NCBI RefSeq assembly: GCF_018991925.1
Contig: NW_024720773.1
Location: forward strand, 3,217,758-3,281,757
Source: Homarus americanus
Taxonomy: Eukaryota; Arthropoda; Malacostraca; Decapoda; Nephropidae
Direction: 5' to 3'
DNA: 64,000 nt
Part shown: positions 11,111-24,374 of the stretch, piece by piece
How positions within the stretch are numbered: the first letter of the stretch is position 1
How the letters are laid out: every line of letters starts with the position of its first letter
Made by a program: the position numbers and the translations under genes
The notes under the pieces: generated by a model
Databases searched by the model: none
Told to the model about the DNA's origin: nothing
What the model saw: the letters and a program-made list of their open reading frames with translations, nothing else

Positions 11111-13904
11111 TGTGGCGCTGTGTGTGGTGTGGTGCTGTGTGTGGTGGTGTGGTGCTGTGTGTGGTGTTGTGTGGTGCTGTGTGTGTGGTGGTGTGGCCTT
11201 TGTGTGTGGTGTGGTGCTGTGTGTGTGTGGTGTGGTGCTGTGTGTGGTGGTGTTGTTGCTCTGTGTGTTTTGGTGTGGTGGTGTGTGTGGGTGTGTGGGC
11301 TGTGTGTGGTGTGGTGCTGTGTGTTGGTGTGGTGCTGTGTGTGGTGTTTGGTGGTGCTTTTGTGTGGTGGGTGTGGCTGTGTGTGTGGTGTGGTGCTGTG
11401 TGTGTTGTGTGGTGTGGTGCTGTGTGGTGGTGGTGTGTGCTGTGTGTGTGTGTGTGTGTGGTGTGGTGCTGTGCGTGGTGGTGTGTGCTGTGTGTGGTGG
11501 GTGTGTGTGTGTGGTGGTGTGGTGCTGTGTGTGGTGGTGTGGGAGATGTGTGTGGTGGTGTGCTGCTGTGTGTGTGGGTGTGTTTGTGTGTGGTGGTGTG
11601 GTGCTGGTGGTGGTGTGTGGTGCTGTGGTGGTGGTGTGGGTGCTGTTTGTGGTGGTGTGTTGGTGCTTTATGTGTATGTGATGGTGTGTGTGTGGTGGTG
11701 TGCTGCTGTGTGTGTGTGGTGGTGTGGTGCTGTGTGGTGGTGTGCTGCTGTGTGTGTGTGGTGGTGTGCTGCTGTGTGTGTGGTGGTGTGGTGCTTTGTG
11801 TGTGTGGTGATATGGTTTTTTATGTGTGTGTGATGGTGTGGTGCTGTGTGTGTGTGGTGGTGTGCTGTGTGTGGTGGTGCTGCTGTGTGGTATTGGATGT
11901 GGTGTGCTGCTGTGTGTGTGGTGTGCTGTGTGTGTGGTGGGTGTGTGCTGTGTGTGTATGGTGATGTGGTGCTGTATGTGTGTGTGTGTTGGTGCTGTGT
12001 GTGGTGTGTGCTGCTGTGTGTGGTGATGTGCTGCTGTGTGTGTGGTGGTGTGGTGTTCTGTGTGTATGGTGATGTGGTGCTGTATGTGTGTGTGATGGTG
12101 TGGTGCTGTGTGTGGTGGTGTGCTGCTGTGTGTGGGTGGTGTGCTGCTGTGTGTGTGGTGGTGTGCTGCTGTGTGTGTCGTGGTGTGCTGTATGTGTGTG
12201 TGGTGGTGTGGTGCTGTGTGTAGGTGATGTGGTTGCTGTATATGTGTGTGGTGGTGTGGTGCTGGGTGTGTGGTGCTTTTTTGTGGTGGTGTGCGATTGT
12301 TTGGTGCTGTGTGTGTTGGTGTGGTGCTGTGTGTGTTGGTGTGGTGCTGTGTGCGGTGGTGTGCTGCTTTGTGTGGTGGTGTGCTGCTGTGTGTGTGTGG
12401 TGGTGTGTGTGTGTGTGTGTGTGGTGGTATGGTGCTGTGTGTGGTGGTGTATGTGTGTGTGGTGGTGTGGTGCTGTGTGTGGTGGTGTGTGTGTGTGTGT
12501 GGTGGTGTGGTGCTGTGTGTGGTGGTGTATGTTGTGGTGGTGTGGTGCTGTGTCTGTTGGGTGTGGTGCTGTGTGTGGTGGTGTGGTGCTGTATGTGTGT
12601 GGTGGTGTGTGCTGTGTGTGTGTTGTGTGGTGCTGTATGTGTGTGGTGGTGTGGTGCTGTGTGCGGTGGTGTGTGTGTGTGGTGGTGTGGTGCTGTGTGT
12701 GTGGTGGTGTGTGTGTGTGTGGTGGTGTGTGGTGCTGTGTGTGTGGTGTTGTGGTGCTGTATGTGTGTGGGGTGGTGTGGTGCTGTGTGCGGTGGTGTGC
12801 TGCTGTGTGTGTGTGGTGTGCTCCTGTGTGTGTGGTGGTGTGTGTGTGTGTGGTGGTGTGGTGCTGTGTGTGGTGGTGTGGTGCTGTGTGCAGTGGTGTG
12901 TGTGTGTGTTGGTGTGGTGCTGTGTGTGTGGTGGTGTGTGTGTGTGTGGTGGTGTGGTGCTGTGTGTGGTGTTGTGGTGCTGTATGTGTGTGGTGGTGTG
13001 GTGGTGCTGTGTGCGGTGGTGTGATGCTTTGTGTAGTGGTGTGCTCCTGTGTGTGTGGTGGTGTGTGTGTGTGTGGTGGTGTGGTGCTGTGTGTGGTGGT
13101 GTGGTGCTGTGTGTGGTGGTGTGTGTGTGTGTGTAGTGGTGTGGTGCTGTGTGTGGTGGTGTGGTGCTGTGTGCGGTGGTGTGCTGCTATGTGTGGTGGT
13201 GTGCTGCTGTGTGTGTGCAGTTGTTTGGTGCTGTGTGTGTGTGGTGGTGTGGTGCTGTGTGTGGTGGTGTGTGGTGCTGTTTGTGGTGGTGTGCTGCTGT
13301 GTGTGTGTGGTGGTGTGTGTGTGTGTGTGGTGGTGTGGTGCTGTGTGTGGTGGTGTGGCTGTATGTGTGTGGTGGTGTGGTGCTGTGTGTGTGGTGCTGT
13401 ATGTGTGTGTGATGGTATGGTGCTATGTGTGGTGGTGTGCTGCTGTGTGCGTGTTGGTGTGCTGCTGTGCGTGTGGTGGTGTGGTGCTGTGTGTGTGGTG
13501 GTGTGGTGCTGTGTGGTGGTGTGCTGCTGTGTGTGTGGTGGTGTGCTGCTGTGTGTGTGGTGGTGTGGTGCTGTGTGTATGGTGATATGGTGCTGTATGT
13601 GTGTGTGATGGTGTGGTGCTGTGTGTGGTGGTGTGCTCCTGTGTGTGGTGGTGTGCTGCTGTGTGTGTGGTGGTGTGCTGCTGTGTGTGTGGTGGTGTGT
13701 GTGTGTGTGTGGTGTGTGGCGCTGTGTGTGTGTGTGTGTGTGTGTGGTGTGGTGCTGTGTGTGTGTGGTGTGGCGCTGTGTGTGTGTGTTGTGGTGCTGT
13801 GTGTGTGTGTGGTGTGGGGCTGTGTGTGTGGTGGTGTGGCGCTGTGTGTGTGTCGTTTGGTTCTCTGTATGTATGGTGTGGTGCTGTGTGTGTGTGGTGT
13901 GGTG

Positions 13905-13953
<49 letters not shown>

Positions 13954-15650
13954 TGTGGCGCTGTGTGTGGTGTTGTGGTGCTGTGTGTGGTGGTGTGGTG
14001 CTGTGTGTGGTGTTGTGGTGTGCTGTGTGTGGTGGTGTGGCGCTGTGTGTGGTGTGGTGCTGTGTGTGGTGGTGTTGTTGCTCTGTGTGTTTGGTGTGGT
14101 GGTGTGTGTGGGTGTGTGAGCTGTGTGTGGTGTGGTGCTGTGTGTGTGGTGTGGTGCTGTGTGTGGTGTTGTGGTGCTGTGTGTGGTGGTGTGGCGCTGT
14201 GTGTGGTGTGGTGCTGTGTGTGTGTGGTGTCGTGCTGTGTGTGGTGGTGTCGTGCTGTGTGTGTGTGTGTGTGGTGGGTGCTGTGCGTGGTGGTGTGGTG
14301 CTGTGTGTGGTGGTGTGTGTGTGTGGTGGTGTGTGCTGTGTGTGGTGGTGGTGATGTGTGTGGTGGTGTGCTGCTGTGTGTGTGTGTGGTGTGTTTGTGT
14401 GTGTGGTGGTGTGGTGCTGTGGTGGTGGTGTGGTGCTGTTTGTGTGTGGTGGTGTGGTGCTGTGTGTGTATGTTATGGTATGGTTCTGTGTGTGGTGGTG
14501 TGCTGCTGTGTGTGTGGTGGTGTGGTGCTGTGTGGTGGTGTGCTGCTGTGTGTGTGGTGGTGTGCTGCTGTGTGTGTGGTGGTGTGGTGCTTTCTGTGTA
14601 TGGTGATATGGTGCTGTATGTGTGTGTGATGGTGTGGTGCTGTGTGTGGTGGTGTGCTGCTGTGTGTGGTGGTGTGCTGCTGTGTGTGTGGTGGTGTGCT
14701 GCTGTGTGTGCTGTGGGTGTGCTGCTGTGTGTGTGGTGGTGTGCTGCTGTGTGTGTATGGTGATGTGGTGCTGTATGTGTGTGATTGTTGTGGTGCTGTG
14801 TGTGGGTGTGCTGCTGTGTGTGGTGATGTGCTGCTGTGTGTGTGGTGGTGTGGGGTTCTGTGTGTATGGTGATGTGGTGCTGTATGTGTGTGTGATGGTG
14901 TGGTGCTGTGTGTGGTGGTGTGGTGCTGTGTGTGGTGTTGTGGTGCTGTGTGTGGTGGTGTGGCGCTGTGTGTGGTGTGGTGCTGTGTGTGTGGTGGTGT
15001 TGTTGCTCTGTGTTTTGGTGTGGTGGTGTGTGTGGGTGTGGGCTGTGTGTGGTGTGGTGCTGTGTGTAATGGTGTGGTGCTGTGTGTGGTGTTGTGGTGC
15101 TGTGTGTGGTGGTGTGGCGCTGTGTGGTGTGGTGCTGTGTGTGTGTGTGGTGTCGTGCTGTGTGTGGTGGTGTCGTGCTGTGTGTGTGTGTGGTGTGGTG
15201 CTGTGCGTGGTGGTGTGGTGCTGTGTGTGGTGGTGTGTGTGTGTGGTGGTGTGGTGCTGTGTGTGGTGGTGTGGTGATGTGTGTGGTGGTGTGCTGTGTG
15301 TGTGTGTGGTTGTGTGTTTGTGTGTGTGGTGGTGTGGTGCTGTGAGTGGTGGTGGTGTGTTGCTGTTTGTGTGTGGTGGTGTGGTGCTGTATGTGTATGT
15401 GATGTGTGGGTTCTGTGTGTGGTGGTGTGCTGCTGTGTGTGTGGTGGTGTGGTGCTGTGTGGTGGTGTGTGCTGCTGTGTGTGTGTGGTGGTGTGCTGTG
15501 TGTGGTGGTGTGGTGCTTTCTGTGTATGGTGATATGGTTGCTGTTGTGTGTGTATGGTGTGGTGCTGTGTGTTTGCTGCTGTGTGTGGTGGTGTGCTGCT
15601 GTGTGTGTGTGGTGGTGTGCTGCTGTGTGCTGTGGTGTGCTACTGTGTGT
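9334..15650. repeat. Higher-order repeat A, ~2.8-2.96 kb
   Basis: Rare variant words recur at long regular distances. GCGATTGTTTGGTGCTG is at 9334 and 12293 (2959 apart). A TCGTTTG..TCTC variant is at 11028 and 13853 (2825). TGTTGTTGCTCTGTG is at 11251, 14073 and 14998 (2822, then 925). The GGTGATATGGT word is near 11800, 14590 and 15520. The order of words is kept, so the region is about two copies of a 2.8-2.96-kb unit plus a third partial copy of about 0.9 kb. Confidence 0.7.
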
Positions 15651-16057
15651 GTGGTGGTGTACTGCTGTGTGTGTATGGTGATGTGCTGTATGTGTGTGTG
15701 ATGGTGTGGTGCTGTGTGTGGTGGGTGCTGCTGTGTGTGGTGTGTGCTGCTGTGTGTGTGTGGTGGTGTGGAGTTCTGTGTGTATGGTGATGTGGTGCTG
15801 TATGTGGTGTGTGATGGTGTGGTGCTGTGTGTGGTGGTGTGCTGCTGTGTGTGGTGGTGTGCTGCTGTGTGTGTGGTGGTGTGCTGCTGTGTGTGTGCGT
15901 GGTGTGCTGTATGTGTGTGTGGTGGTGTGGTGCTGTGTGTGTATGGTGATGTGGTGCTGTATGTGTGTGTGGTGGTGTGGTGCTGGGTGTGGGTGCTTTG
16001 TATGGTGGTGTGCTGTTGTGTGTGTGTGTGTGTGGTGGGTGTGTGTTTGGTGTGGCG

Positions 16058-16089
<32 letters not shown>

Positions 16090-16197
16090 TGTGGGTGCTG
16101 TGTGTGTGGTGGTGTGTGGTGCTGTGTGTGTGGTGCTGTTGTGTGGTGGTGTGCTGTTGTGTGTGTGTGTGGTGGTGTGTGTGTGGTGGGTGTGGCG

Positions 16198-16262
<65 letters not shown>
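16198..16262. repeat. Pure (GT)n microsatellite
   Basis: An uninterrupted TG run of about 63 bp, the longest perfect dinucleotide tract in the GT block. Other pure tracts of 30-50 bp lie near 9438, 11060, 13910, 17036, 19277, 21249, 23377 and 25323. Long GT tracts favour Z-DNA and slippage. Confidence 0.9.
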
Positions 16263-16297
16263 GTACTGTGTGTGTGTGGTGTGGTGTTTCAGTGCTG

Positions 16298-16333
<36 letters not shown>

Positions 16334-17034
16334 GTGTGGTGCTGTGTGTGATGGTATGGTGGTATGGTGGTTGTGTGTGGTGGTGTGCTGCTGTGTGTGT
16401 GTGGTGGTATGGTGCTCTGTGTGGTGGTGTGCTTCTGTGTGTGGTGGTGTGGTGCTATGTGTGTGGTGGTGCAGTACTATGTGTGTGGTGATGTGGTGCT
16501 GTGTGTGGTGGTGTGGTGCATTGTGTGTGGTGGTGTGATACTGTGCATGTGGTGGTGTGGTGCATTGTGTGTGGTGGTGTGGTGTTGTGGGTGTGTGGTG
16601 GTTTGGTACTGTGTGTGTGTGGTGGTGTGGTGCTGTGTGTGTGTGGTGGTGTGGTACTGTGTGTGTGGTGGTGTGGTACTGTGTGTGTGGTGGTGTGGTG
16701 CTGTGTGTGTGTGTGGTGGTGTGTGGTACTGTGTGTGTGGTGGTGTGGTGCTGTTGTGTGTGGTGGTTTGGTGCTGTGTGTGTGTGTGGTGGTGTGGTGC
16801 TCGGGGTGTGTGGTGGTGTGGTGCTGTGTGTGGTGCTGTGTGGTGGTGGGGTGCTATGTGTGGTGGTGTGTGTGCTGTGTGTGGTGGTGTGTCGCTGTGT
16901 GTGTGGTGGTGTGGTGGTGAGGTGCTGTGTGTGTGTGTGGTGGTGTGGTGCTGGGTGTGTGGTGCTTTTGTGTTGTGGTGTGCTGTTGTGTGTGTGTGTG
17001 TGTGTGGTGGTGTGTGTGTGTGTGGTGTGTGGCG

Positions 17035-17080
<46 letters not shown>

Positions 17081-17222
17081 TGTGGTGCTGTGTGTGTGTG
17101 GTGTGTGGCGCTGTGTGTGTGGTGGTGTGGCGCTGTGTGTGTGTCGTTTGGTTCTCATGGTGTGGTGCTGTGTGTGTGTGGTGTGGTGCTGTGTGTGTGT
17201 GTGTGTGTGTGTGTTGGGGTGT

Positions 17223-19284
17223 GACGCTGTTTGTGGTGGTGTGGTTGCTCTGTGTGTTTTGGTGTGGCGCTGTATGTGTGGTGGTGTGGCGCTGTGTGTG
17301 TGGTGTCGTGGTGTGTGTGGGGGTGTGCTGTGTGGTGTTGCTGTATGGTGTGGTGCTGTGTGTGGTGGTGTGGTGCTGTGTGTGGTGGTGTGGCGCTGTG
17401 TGTGTGGTGCTGTGTGTGTGTGTGGTGTGGTGCTGTGTGTGGTGGGTGTGGTGCTGTGTGTGTAGTGTGGTGCTATGTGTGGTGGTGTGGTGCTGTGTGT
17501 GGGTGGTGTGGTGCTGTGTGTGGTGGTGTGGCGCTGTGTGTGGTGTGTGGTGCTGTGTGTGTGTGTGTGGTGTGGTGCTGTGTGTGGTGGTGTGGTGCTG
17601 TGTGTGGTGTGGTGCTGTGTGTATGGTGTGGTGCTGTGTGTGGTGGTGTGGTGCTGTGTGTGGTGGTGTGGCGCTGTGTGTGTGTGGTGCTGTGTGTGTG
17701 TGTGTGTGGTGTGGTGCTGTGTGTGGTGGTGTGGCGCTGTGTGTGGTGTGGTGCTGTGTGTGTGTGTGTGGTGTGGTGCTGTGTGTGGTGGTGTGGTGCT
17801 GTGTGTGTGGTGTGGTGCTATGTGTGGGTGGTGTGTTCCTGTGTGGTGGTGTGGTTCTGTGTGTGTGTGGTGGTGTGGCGCTGTGTGTGGTGTAGTGGTG
17901 TGTGTTTGTGGTGTGGTGCTGTGTGTGTGGTGGTGTGGTGCTGTGTGTGGTGGTGTGTTGCTGTGTTTGGTGGTGTGGTGCTGTGTGTGTGGTGGTGTGG
18001 CGCTGTGTGTGTGTGTTGTGGTGCTGTGTGTGTGGTGGTGTGTTGCTGTGTTTGGTACTGTGGTGCTGTACTTGTGTGTGTTGTGGCGCTGTGTGTGTGT
18101 GTAGTTGTGTTCTCTGTGTGTCGTTTGGTTCTCTGTGTGTTGGTGTGGTGCTGTGTGTGTGAGGTGTGGTGCTGTGTGTGTGGTGTGGTGCTGTGTGTGT
18201 GGTGGTGTGGCGCTATGTGTTGTGGTGTGGTGCTGTGTGTGTGTCGTTTGGTTCTCTGTGTATGGTGTGGTGCTGTGTGTGTTGGTGTGGTGCTGTGTGT
18301 GTGTGTGGTGTGGTGCTGTGTGTGTGGTGGGTGTGGTGCTGTGTGTGGTGGGTGTGGTGCTTTTGTATGGTGTGGCGTGTGTGTGGTGGTGTGGCACTGT
18401 GTGTGTCGTTGGTTCTCTGTGTGTAGTGTGGTGCTGTGTGTGTATGGTGTGGTGCTGTGTGTGTGTGTGGTGTGGTGCTGTGTGTGTGTATGGGGTGGTG
18501 CTGTGTGTGTGTGGTGTGGTGCTGTGTGTGTGTGGTGTGTGGCGCTGTGTGTGTGTGGTGGTGTGGCGCTGTGTGTGTGTCGTTTGGTTCTCTTGTGTGG
18601 TGGGTGCTGTGTGTGTATGGTGTGGTGCTGTGTGTGTGGTGTGGTGCTGTGTGTGTGGTGTGGCGCTGTGTGTGTGGTGGTGTGGCTGTGTGGTGTGGTG
18701 TGTTTCTGTGTGTTGTTTGGTGGCGCTGTGTGTGTGGTGGTGTGGCGCTGTGTGTGTGTGGTGTGGTTGCTCTGTGTGTTTTGGGTGTGGCGCTGTGTGT
18801 GGTGTCGTGGTGGTGTGTGTGGGGGTGTGGCGCTGTGTGTGGTGTGGTGCTGTGTGTGTAATGGTGTGGTGCTGTGTGTGGTGGTGTGGTTGCTGTGTGT
18901 GGTGTGGGTGCTGTGTGTGTGGTGGTGTGGCGCTGTGTGTGGGGGTGTGGTGCTGTGTGTGGGGGTGCTGTGTGTGGTGTGGTGCTGTGTGTGTGGTGGG
19001 TGCTGTGTGTGGTGGTGTGGTGCTGTGTGTGGTGTCGTGGTGTGTGTGGGGGTGTGGCGCTGTGTGTGGGTGTGGTGCTGTGTGTGTGGTGTGGTGCTGT
19101 GTGTGGTGTGGTGTGTGGTGCTGTGTGTGGTGGTGTGGCGCTGTGTGTGGTGTGGTGCTGTGTGTGTGGTGGTGGTGTGGCGCTGTGTGTGGTGTGGTGC
19201 TGTGTGTGTGTGGTGGTGTGGTGCTGTGTGTGGTGGTGTGGTCGTGTGTGTGGTGTGGCTGGTGTGTGGTGTGGTGTGTGGTGT

Positions 19285-19321
<37 letters not shown>

Positions 19322-21246
19322 TGCTGTGTGTGTGTGGTGTGTGTGTGTGTGTTGTGGTGCTGTGTGTGTGTTGGTGTGACGCTGTTTGTGGTGGTGTGGT
19401 TGCTCTGTGTGTTTTGGTGTGGCGCTTTATGTGTGGTGGTGTGGCGCTGTGTGTGGTGTCGTGGTGTGTGTGGTGGTGTGGTGCTGTGTGTTGTGGTGCT
19501 GTGTGTGTGTGGTGTGTGGCGCTGTGTGTGTGGTGGTGTGGCGCTGTGTGTGTGTGTGTTGTGGTGTGTGTGGGGGTGTGGCGCTGTGTGTGAGTGTGGT
19601 GCTGTGTGTATGGTGTGATGCTGTGTGTGGTGGTGTGGTGCTGTGTGTGGTGGTGTGGCGCTGTGTGTGATGTGGTGCTGTGTGTGTGTGTGGTGTGGTG
19701 CTGTGTGTGTGGTGGTGTGGTGCTGTGTGTGGTGGTGTGGTGCTGTGTGTGGTGGTGTGGTGCTGTGTGTGGTGGTGTGGCTGTGTGTGGTGTGGTGCTG
19801 TGTGTGTGTGTGTGGTGTGGTGCTGTGTGTGGTGGTGTGTGGTGCTGTGTGTGTGGTGGTGTGGTGCTGTGTGTGTGGTGTGGTGCTGTGTGTGGTGGTG
19901 TGGTGCTGTGTGTGGTGGTGTGGCTGTGTGTGGTGTGGTGCTGTGTGTGTGTGTGCGGTGTGGTTGCTGTGTGTGTGGTGGTGTGTTGCTGTGTTTGGTA
20001 CTGTGGTGCTGTGTGTGTGTGTGTTGTGGCGCTGTGTGTGTGTCGTTTGGTTCTCTGTGTGTGTGTCGTTTGGTTCTCTGTGTGTATGGTGTGGTGCTGT
20101 GTGTGTGTATGGTGTGGTGCTGTGTGTGTGTGGTGTGGTGCTGTGTGTGTGGTGGTGTGGCGTCATGTGTTGTGGTGTGGTGCTGTGTGTGTGTCGTTTG
20201 GTTCTCTGTGTGTATGGTGTGGTGCTGTGTGTGTATGGTGTGGTGCTGTGTGTGTGTGGTGTGGTGCTGTGTGTGTATGGTGTGGTGCTGTGTGTGTGTG
20301 GTGTGTGGTGCTGTGTGTGTGATGGTGTGGCTGTGTGTGGTGGTGTGGCTGTGTGTGTGTCGTTTGGTTCTCTGTGTGTATGGTGTGGTGCTGTGTGTGT
20401 ATGGTGTGGTGCTGTGTGTGTGTGGGTGTGGTGCTGTGTGTGTATGGTGTGGTGCTGTGTGTGTGTGGTGTGGTGCTTGTGTGTGTGTGTGGTGTGGGCT
20501 GTGTGTGTGGTGGTGTGGCGCTGTGTGTGTGTCGTTTGGTTCTCTGTGTGTATGGTGTGGTGCTGTGTGTGTATGGTGTGGTGCTGTGTGTGTGTGGTGT
20601 GGTGCTGTGTGTGTGTGTGGTGTGGCGCTGTGTGTGTGGTGGTGTGGCGCTGTGTGGAGTGTGGTGTGGTTGCTCTGTGTGTTTTGGTGTGGCGCTGTGT
20701 GTGTGGTGGTGTGGGCGCTGTGTGTGTGTGTGGTGTGGTTGCTCTGTGTGTTTTGGTGTGGCGCTGTGTGTGTGGTGTCGTGATGGTGTGTGTGGGGTGT
20801 GGCGCTGTGTGTGGTGTGGTGCTGTGTGTGTGTGTGGTGCTGTGTGTGGTGGTGTGGTGCTGTGTGTGGTGTCGTGCTGTATGTGTGGTGGTGTGGCTGT
20901 GTGTGGGGGTGTGGTGCTGTGTGTGTGGGGGTGTGGCGCTGTGTGTGGTGTGGTGCTGTGTGTGTGGTGTGGTGCTGTGTGTGGTGGTGTGGTGCTGTGT
21001 GTGGTGTCGTGGTGTGTGTGGGGTGTGGCGCTGTGTGTGGTGTGTGGTGCTGTGTGTGTGGTGTGGTGCTGTGTGTGGTGGTGTGGTGCTGTGTGTGGTG
21101 GTGTGGCGCTGTGTGTGGTGTGGTGCTGTGTGTGTGGTGGTGTGGCTGTGTGGTGTGGTGCTGTGTGTGTGGTGGTGTGGTGCTGTGTGTGGTGGTGTGG
21201 TGCTGTGTGTGTGGTGTGGCGCTGTGTGTGGTGTGGTGTGTGGTGT

Positions 21247-21291
<45 letters not shown>

Positions 21292-21859
21292 TGCTGTGTG
21301 TGTGGTGTGGCGCTGTGTGTGTGTGTTGTGGTGCTGTGTGTGTGTTGGTGTGACGCTGTTTGTGGTGGTGTGGTTGCTCTGTGTGTGTTTTGGTGTGGCG
21401 CTTTATGTGTGGTGGTGTGGCGCTGTGTGTGGTGTCGTGGTGTGTGTGGTGGTGTGGTGCTGTGTATTGTGGTGCTGTGTGTGTGGTGTGGCGCTGTGTG
21501 TGTGGTGGTGTGGCTGTGTGTGTGTGTTGTGGTGTGTGTGGGGTGTGGCTGTGTGTGGTGTGGTGCTGTGTGTATGGTGTGGTGCTGTGTGTGGTGGTGT
21601 GGTGCTGTGTGTGGTGGTGTGGCGCTGTGTGTGATGTGGTGCTGTGTGTGTGTGTGGTGTGGTGCTGTGTGGTGGTGTGGTGCTGTGTGTGGGGTGTGGC
21701 GCTGTGTGTGGTGTGGTGCTGTGTGGTGTGGTGCTGTGTGGTGGTGTGGTGCTGTGTGTGGTGTGGCGCTGTGTGATGTGGTGCTGTGTGTGTGGTGTGG
21801 TGCTGTGTGTGGTGGTGTGGTGCTGTGTGTGGTGGTGTGGCGCTGTGTGTGGTGTGGTG

Positions 21860-21893
<34 letters not shown>

Positions 21894-23371
21894 TGTGGTG
21901 TGTGTGGTGGTGTGGTGCTGTGTGTGTGGTGTGGTGCTATGTGTGGTGGTGTGTTCCTGTGTGTGGTGGTGTGGTTCTGTGTGTGGTGGTGTGGCGCTGT
22001 GTGGTGTGGTGGTGTGTGTTTGTGGTGTGGTCTGTGTGTGTGGTGGTGTGGTGCTGTGTGTGGTGGTGTGTTGCTGTGTTTGGTGGTGTGGTGCTGTGTG
22101 GTGGTGTGGCGCTGTGTGTGTGTGTTGTGGTGCTGTGTGTGGTGGTGTGTTGCTGTGTTTGGTACTGTGGTGCTGTGTGTGTGTGTTGTGGCGCTGTGTG
22201 TGTGTCGTTTGGTTCTCTGTGTGTGTCGTTGGTTCTCTGTGTGTATGGTGTGGTGCTGTGTGTGTATGTGTGTGGTGCTGTGTGTGTGTGGTGTGGTGCT
22301 GTGTGTGTGTGGTGGTGTGGCGCTTTATGTGTTGTGGTGTGGTGCTGTGTGTGTGTCGTTTGGTTCTCTGTGTGTATGGTGTGGTGCTGTGTGTGTATGG
22401 TTGGTGCTGTGTGTGTGTGGTGTGGTGCTGTGTGTGTATGGTGTGGTGCTGTGTGTGTGTGTGGTGTGGTGCTGTGTGTGTGTGGTGTGGCGCTGTGTGT
22501 GGTGGTGTGGGCTGTGTGTGTGTCGTTTGGTTCTCTGTGTGTATGGTGTGGTGCTGTGTGTGTATGGTGTGGTGCTGTGTGTGTGGTGTGGTGCTGTGTG
22601 TGTATGGTGTGGTGCTGTGTGTGTGTGGTGTGGTGCTGTGTGTGTGTGTGGTGTGGCGCTGTGTGTGTGGTGGTGTGTGCTGTGTGTGTGTCGTTTGGTT
22701 CTCTGTGTGTATGGTGTGGTGCTGTGTGTGTGTGGTGTGGTGCTGTGTGTGTGTGGTGTGGTGCTGTGTGTGTGTGGTGTGGCGCTGTGTGTGTGTGTGG
22801 TGGTGTGGCGCTGTGTGAGTGTGGTGTGGTTGCTCTGTGTGTTTGGTGTGGCTGTGTGTGTGGTGGTGTGGCGCTGTGTGTGTGTGGTGTGGTTGCTCTG
22901 TGTGTTTTGGTGTGGCGCTGTGTGTGGTGTCGTGTGTGTGTGGGGTGTGGCGCTGTGTGTGGTGTGGTGCTGTGTGTGTGGTGCTGTGTGTGTGTGTGTG
23001 TGTGTGGTGTCGTGCTGTGTGTGTGGTGGTGTGGCGCTGTGTGTGGGGGTGTGGTGCTGTGTGTGGGGTGTGGCGCTGTGTGTGGTGTGGTGCTGTGTGT
23101 GTGTGTGGTGCTGTGTGTGGTGGTGTGGTGCTGTGTGTGGTGTCGTGGTGTGTGTGGGGGTGTGGCGCTGTGTGTGGTGTGGTGCTGTGTGTGTGGTGTG
23201 GTGCTGTGTGTGGTGGTGTGGTGCTGTGTGTGTGGTGTGGCGCTGTGTGTGGTGTGGTGCTGTGTGTGTGTGGTGGTGTGGCGCTGTGGTGTGGTGCTGT
23301 GTGTGGTGGTGTGGTGCTGTGTGTGGTGGTGTGGTGTGTGGTGTGGCGCTGTGTGGTGTGGTGTGTGGTGT

Positions 23372-23416
<45 letters not shown>

Positions 23417-24341
23417 TGTGTGGTGTGTGTGTGTTGTGGTGCTGTGTGTGTGTGGTGGCTGTTGTGGTGGTGTGGTGTTGTGTGTGGTGTGGCGTTGTGT
23501 GGTGGTGTGGTGCTGTGTGTGTGTGTGGTGTGTGTGTGGTGGTGTGGTGCTGTGTGTGTGGTGTGTGTGTGTGTGGTGTGGGCTGTGTGTGTGTGGTGGT
23601 GTGGTGCTGTGTGTGTGTTGTGGTGTGTGTGTGGGGTGTGGCGCTGTGTGTGGTGTGGTGCTGTGTGTGGTGTGGTGCTGTGTGTGGTGTGGTGCTGTGT
23701 GTGGTGGTGTGGCGCCTGTGTGTGATGTGGTGCTGTGTGTGTGTGTGGGTGTGGTGCTGTGTGTGTGGTGGTGTGGTGCTGTATGTGTGGGGTGTGGCGC
23801 TGTGTGTGGTGTGGTGCTGTGTGTGTGTGGTGCTGTGTGTGGTGGTGTGGTGCTGTGTGTGGTGGTGTGGCGCTGTGTGTGATGTGGTGCTGTGTGTGTG
23901 TGTGGTGTGGTGCTGTGTGTGGTGGTGTGGTGCTGTGTGTGGTGGTGTGGCGCTGTGTGGTGTGGTGCTGTGTGTGTGTGTGTGTGTGGTGTGGTGCTGT
24001 GTGTGGTGGTGTGGTGCTGTGTGTGGTGTGGTGCTATGTGTGGTGGTGTGTTCCTGTGTGTGGTGGTGTGGTGCTGTGTGTGGTGGTGTGTGTGTGGTGT
24101 GTGGTGTGTGTTTGTGGTGTGGTGCTGTGTGTGTGTGTGGTGGTGTGGTGCTGTGTGTGGTGGTGTGTTGCTGTGTTTGGTGTGTGTGCTGTGTGTTGGT
24201 GGTGTGGGCTGTGTGTGTGTGTTGTGGTGCTGTGTGTGTGGTGTGTGTTGTGTGTTTGTGTGGTGCTGTGTGTGTGTGTTGTGGCTGTGTGTGTGTGTTG
24301 TGTGTGTGGTTGGTTCTGTGTGTTGGTGTTGTGTGTGTGTT

Positions 24342-24374
<33 letters not shown>

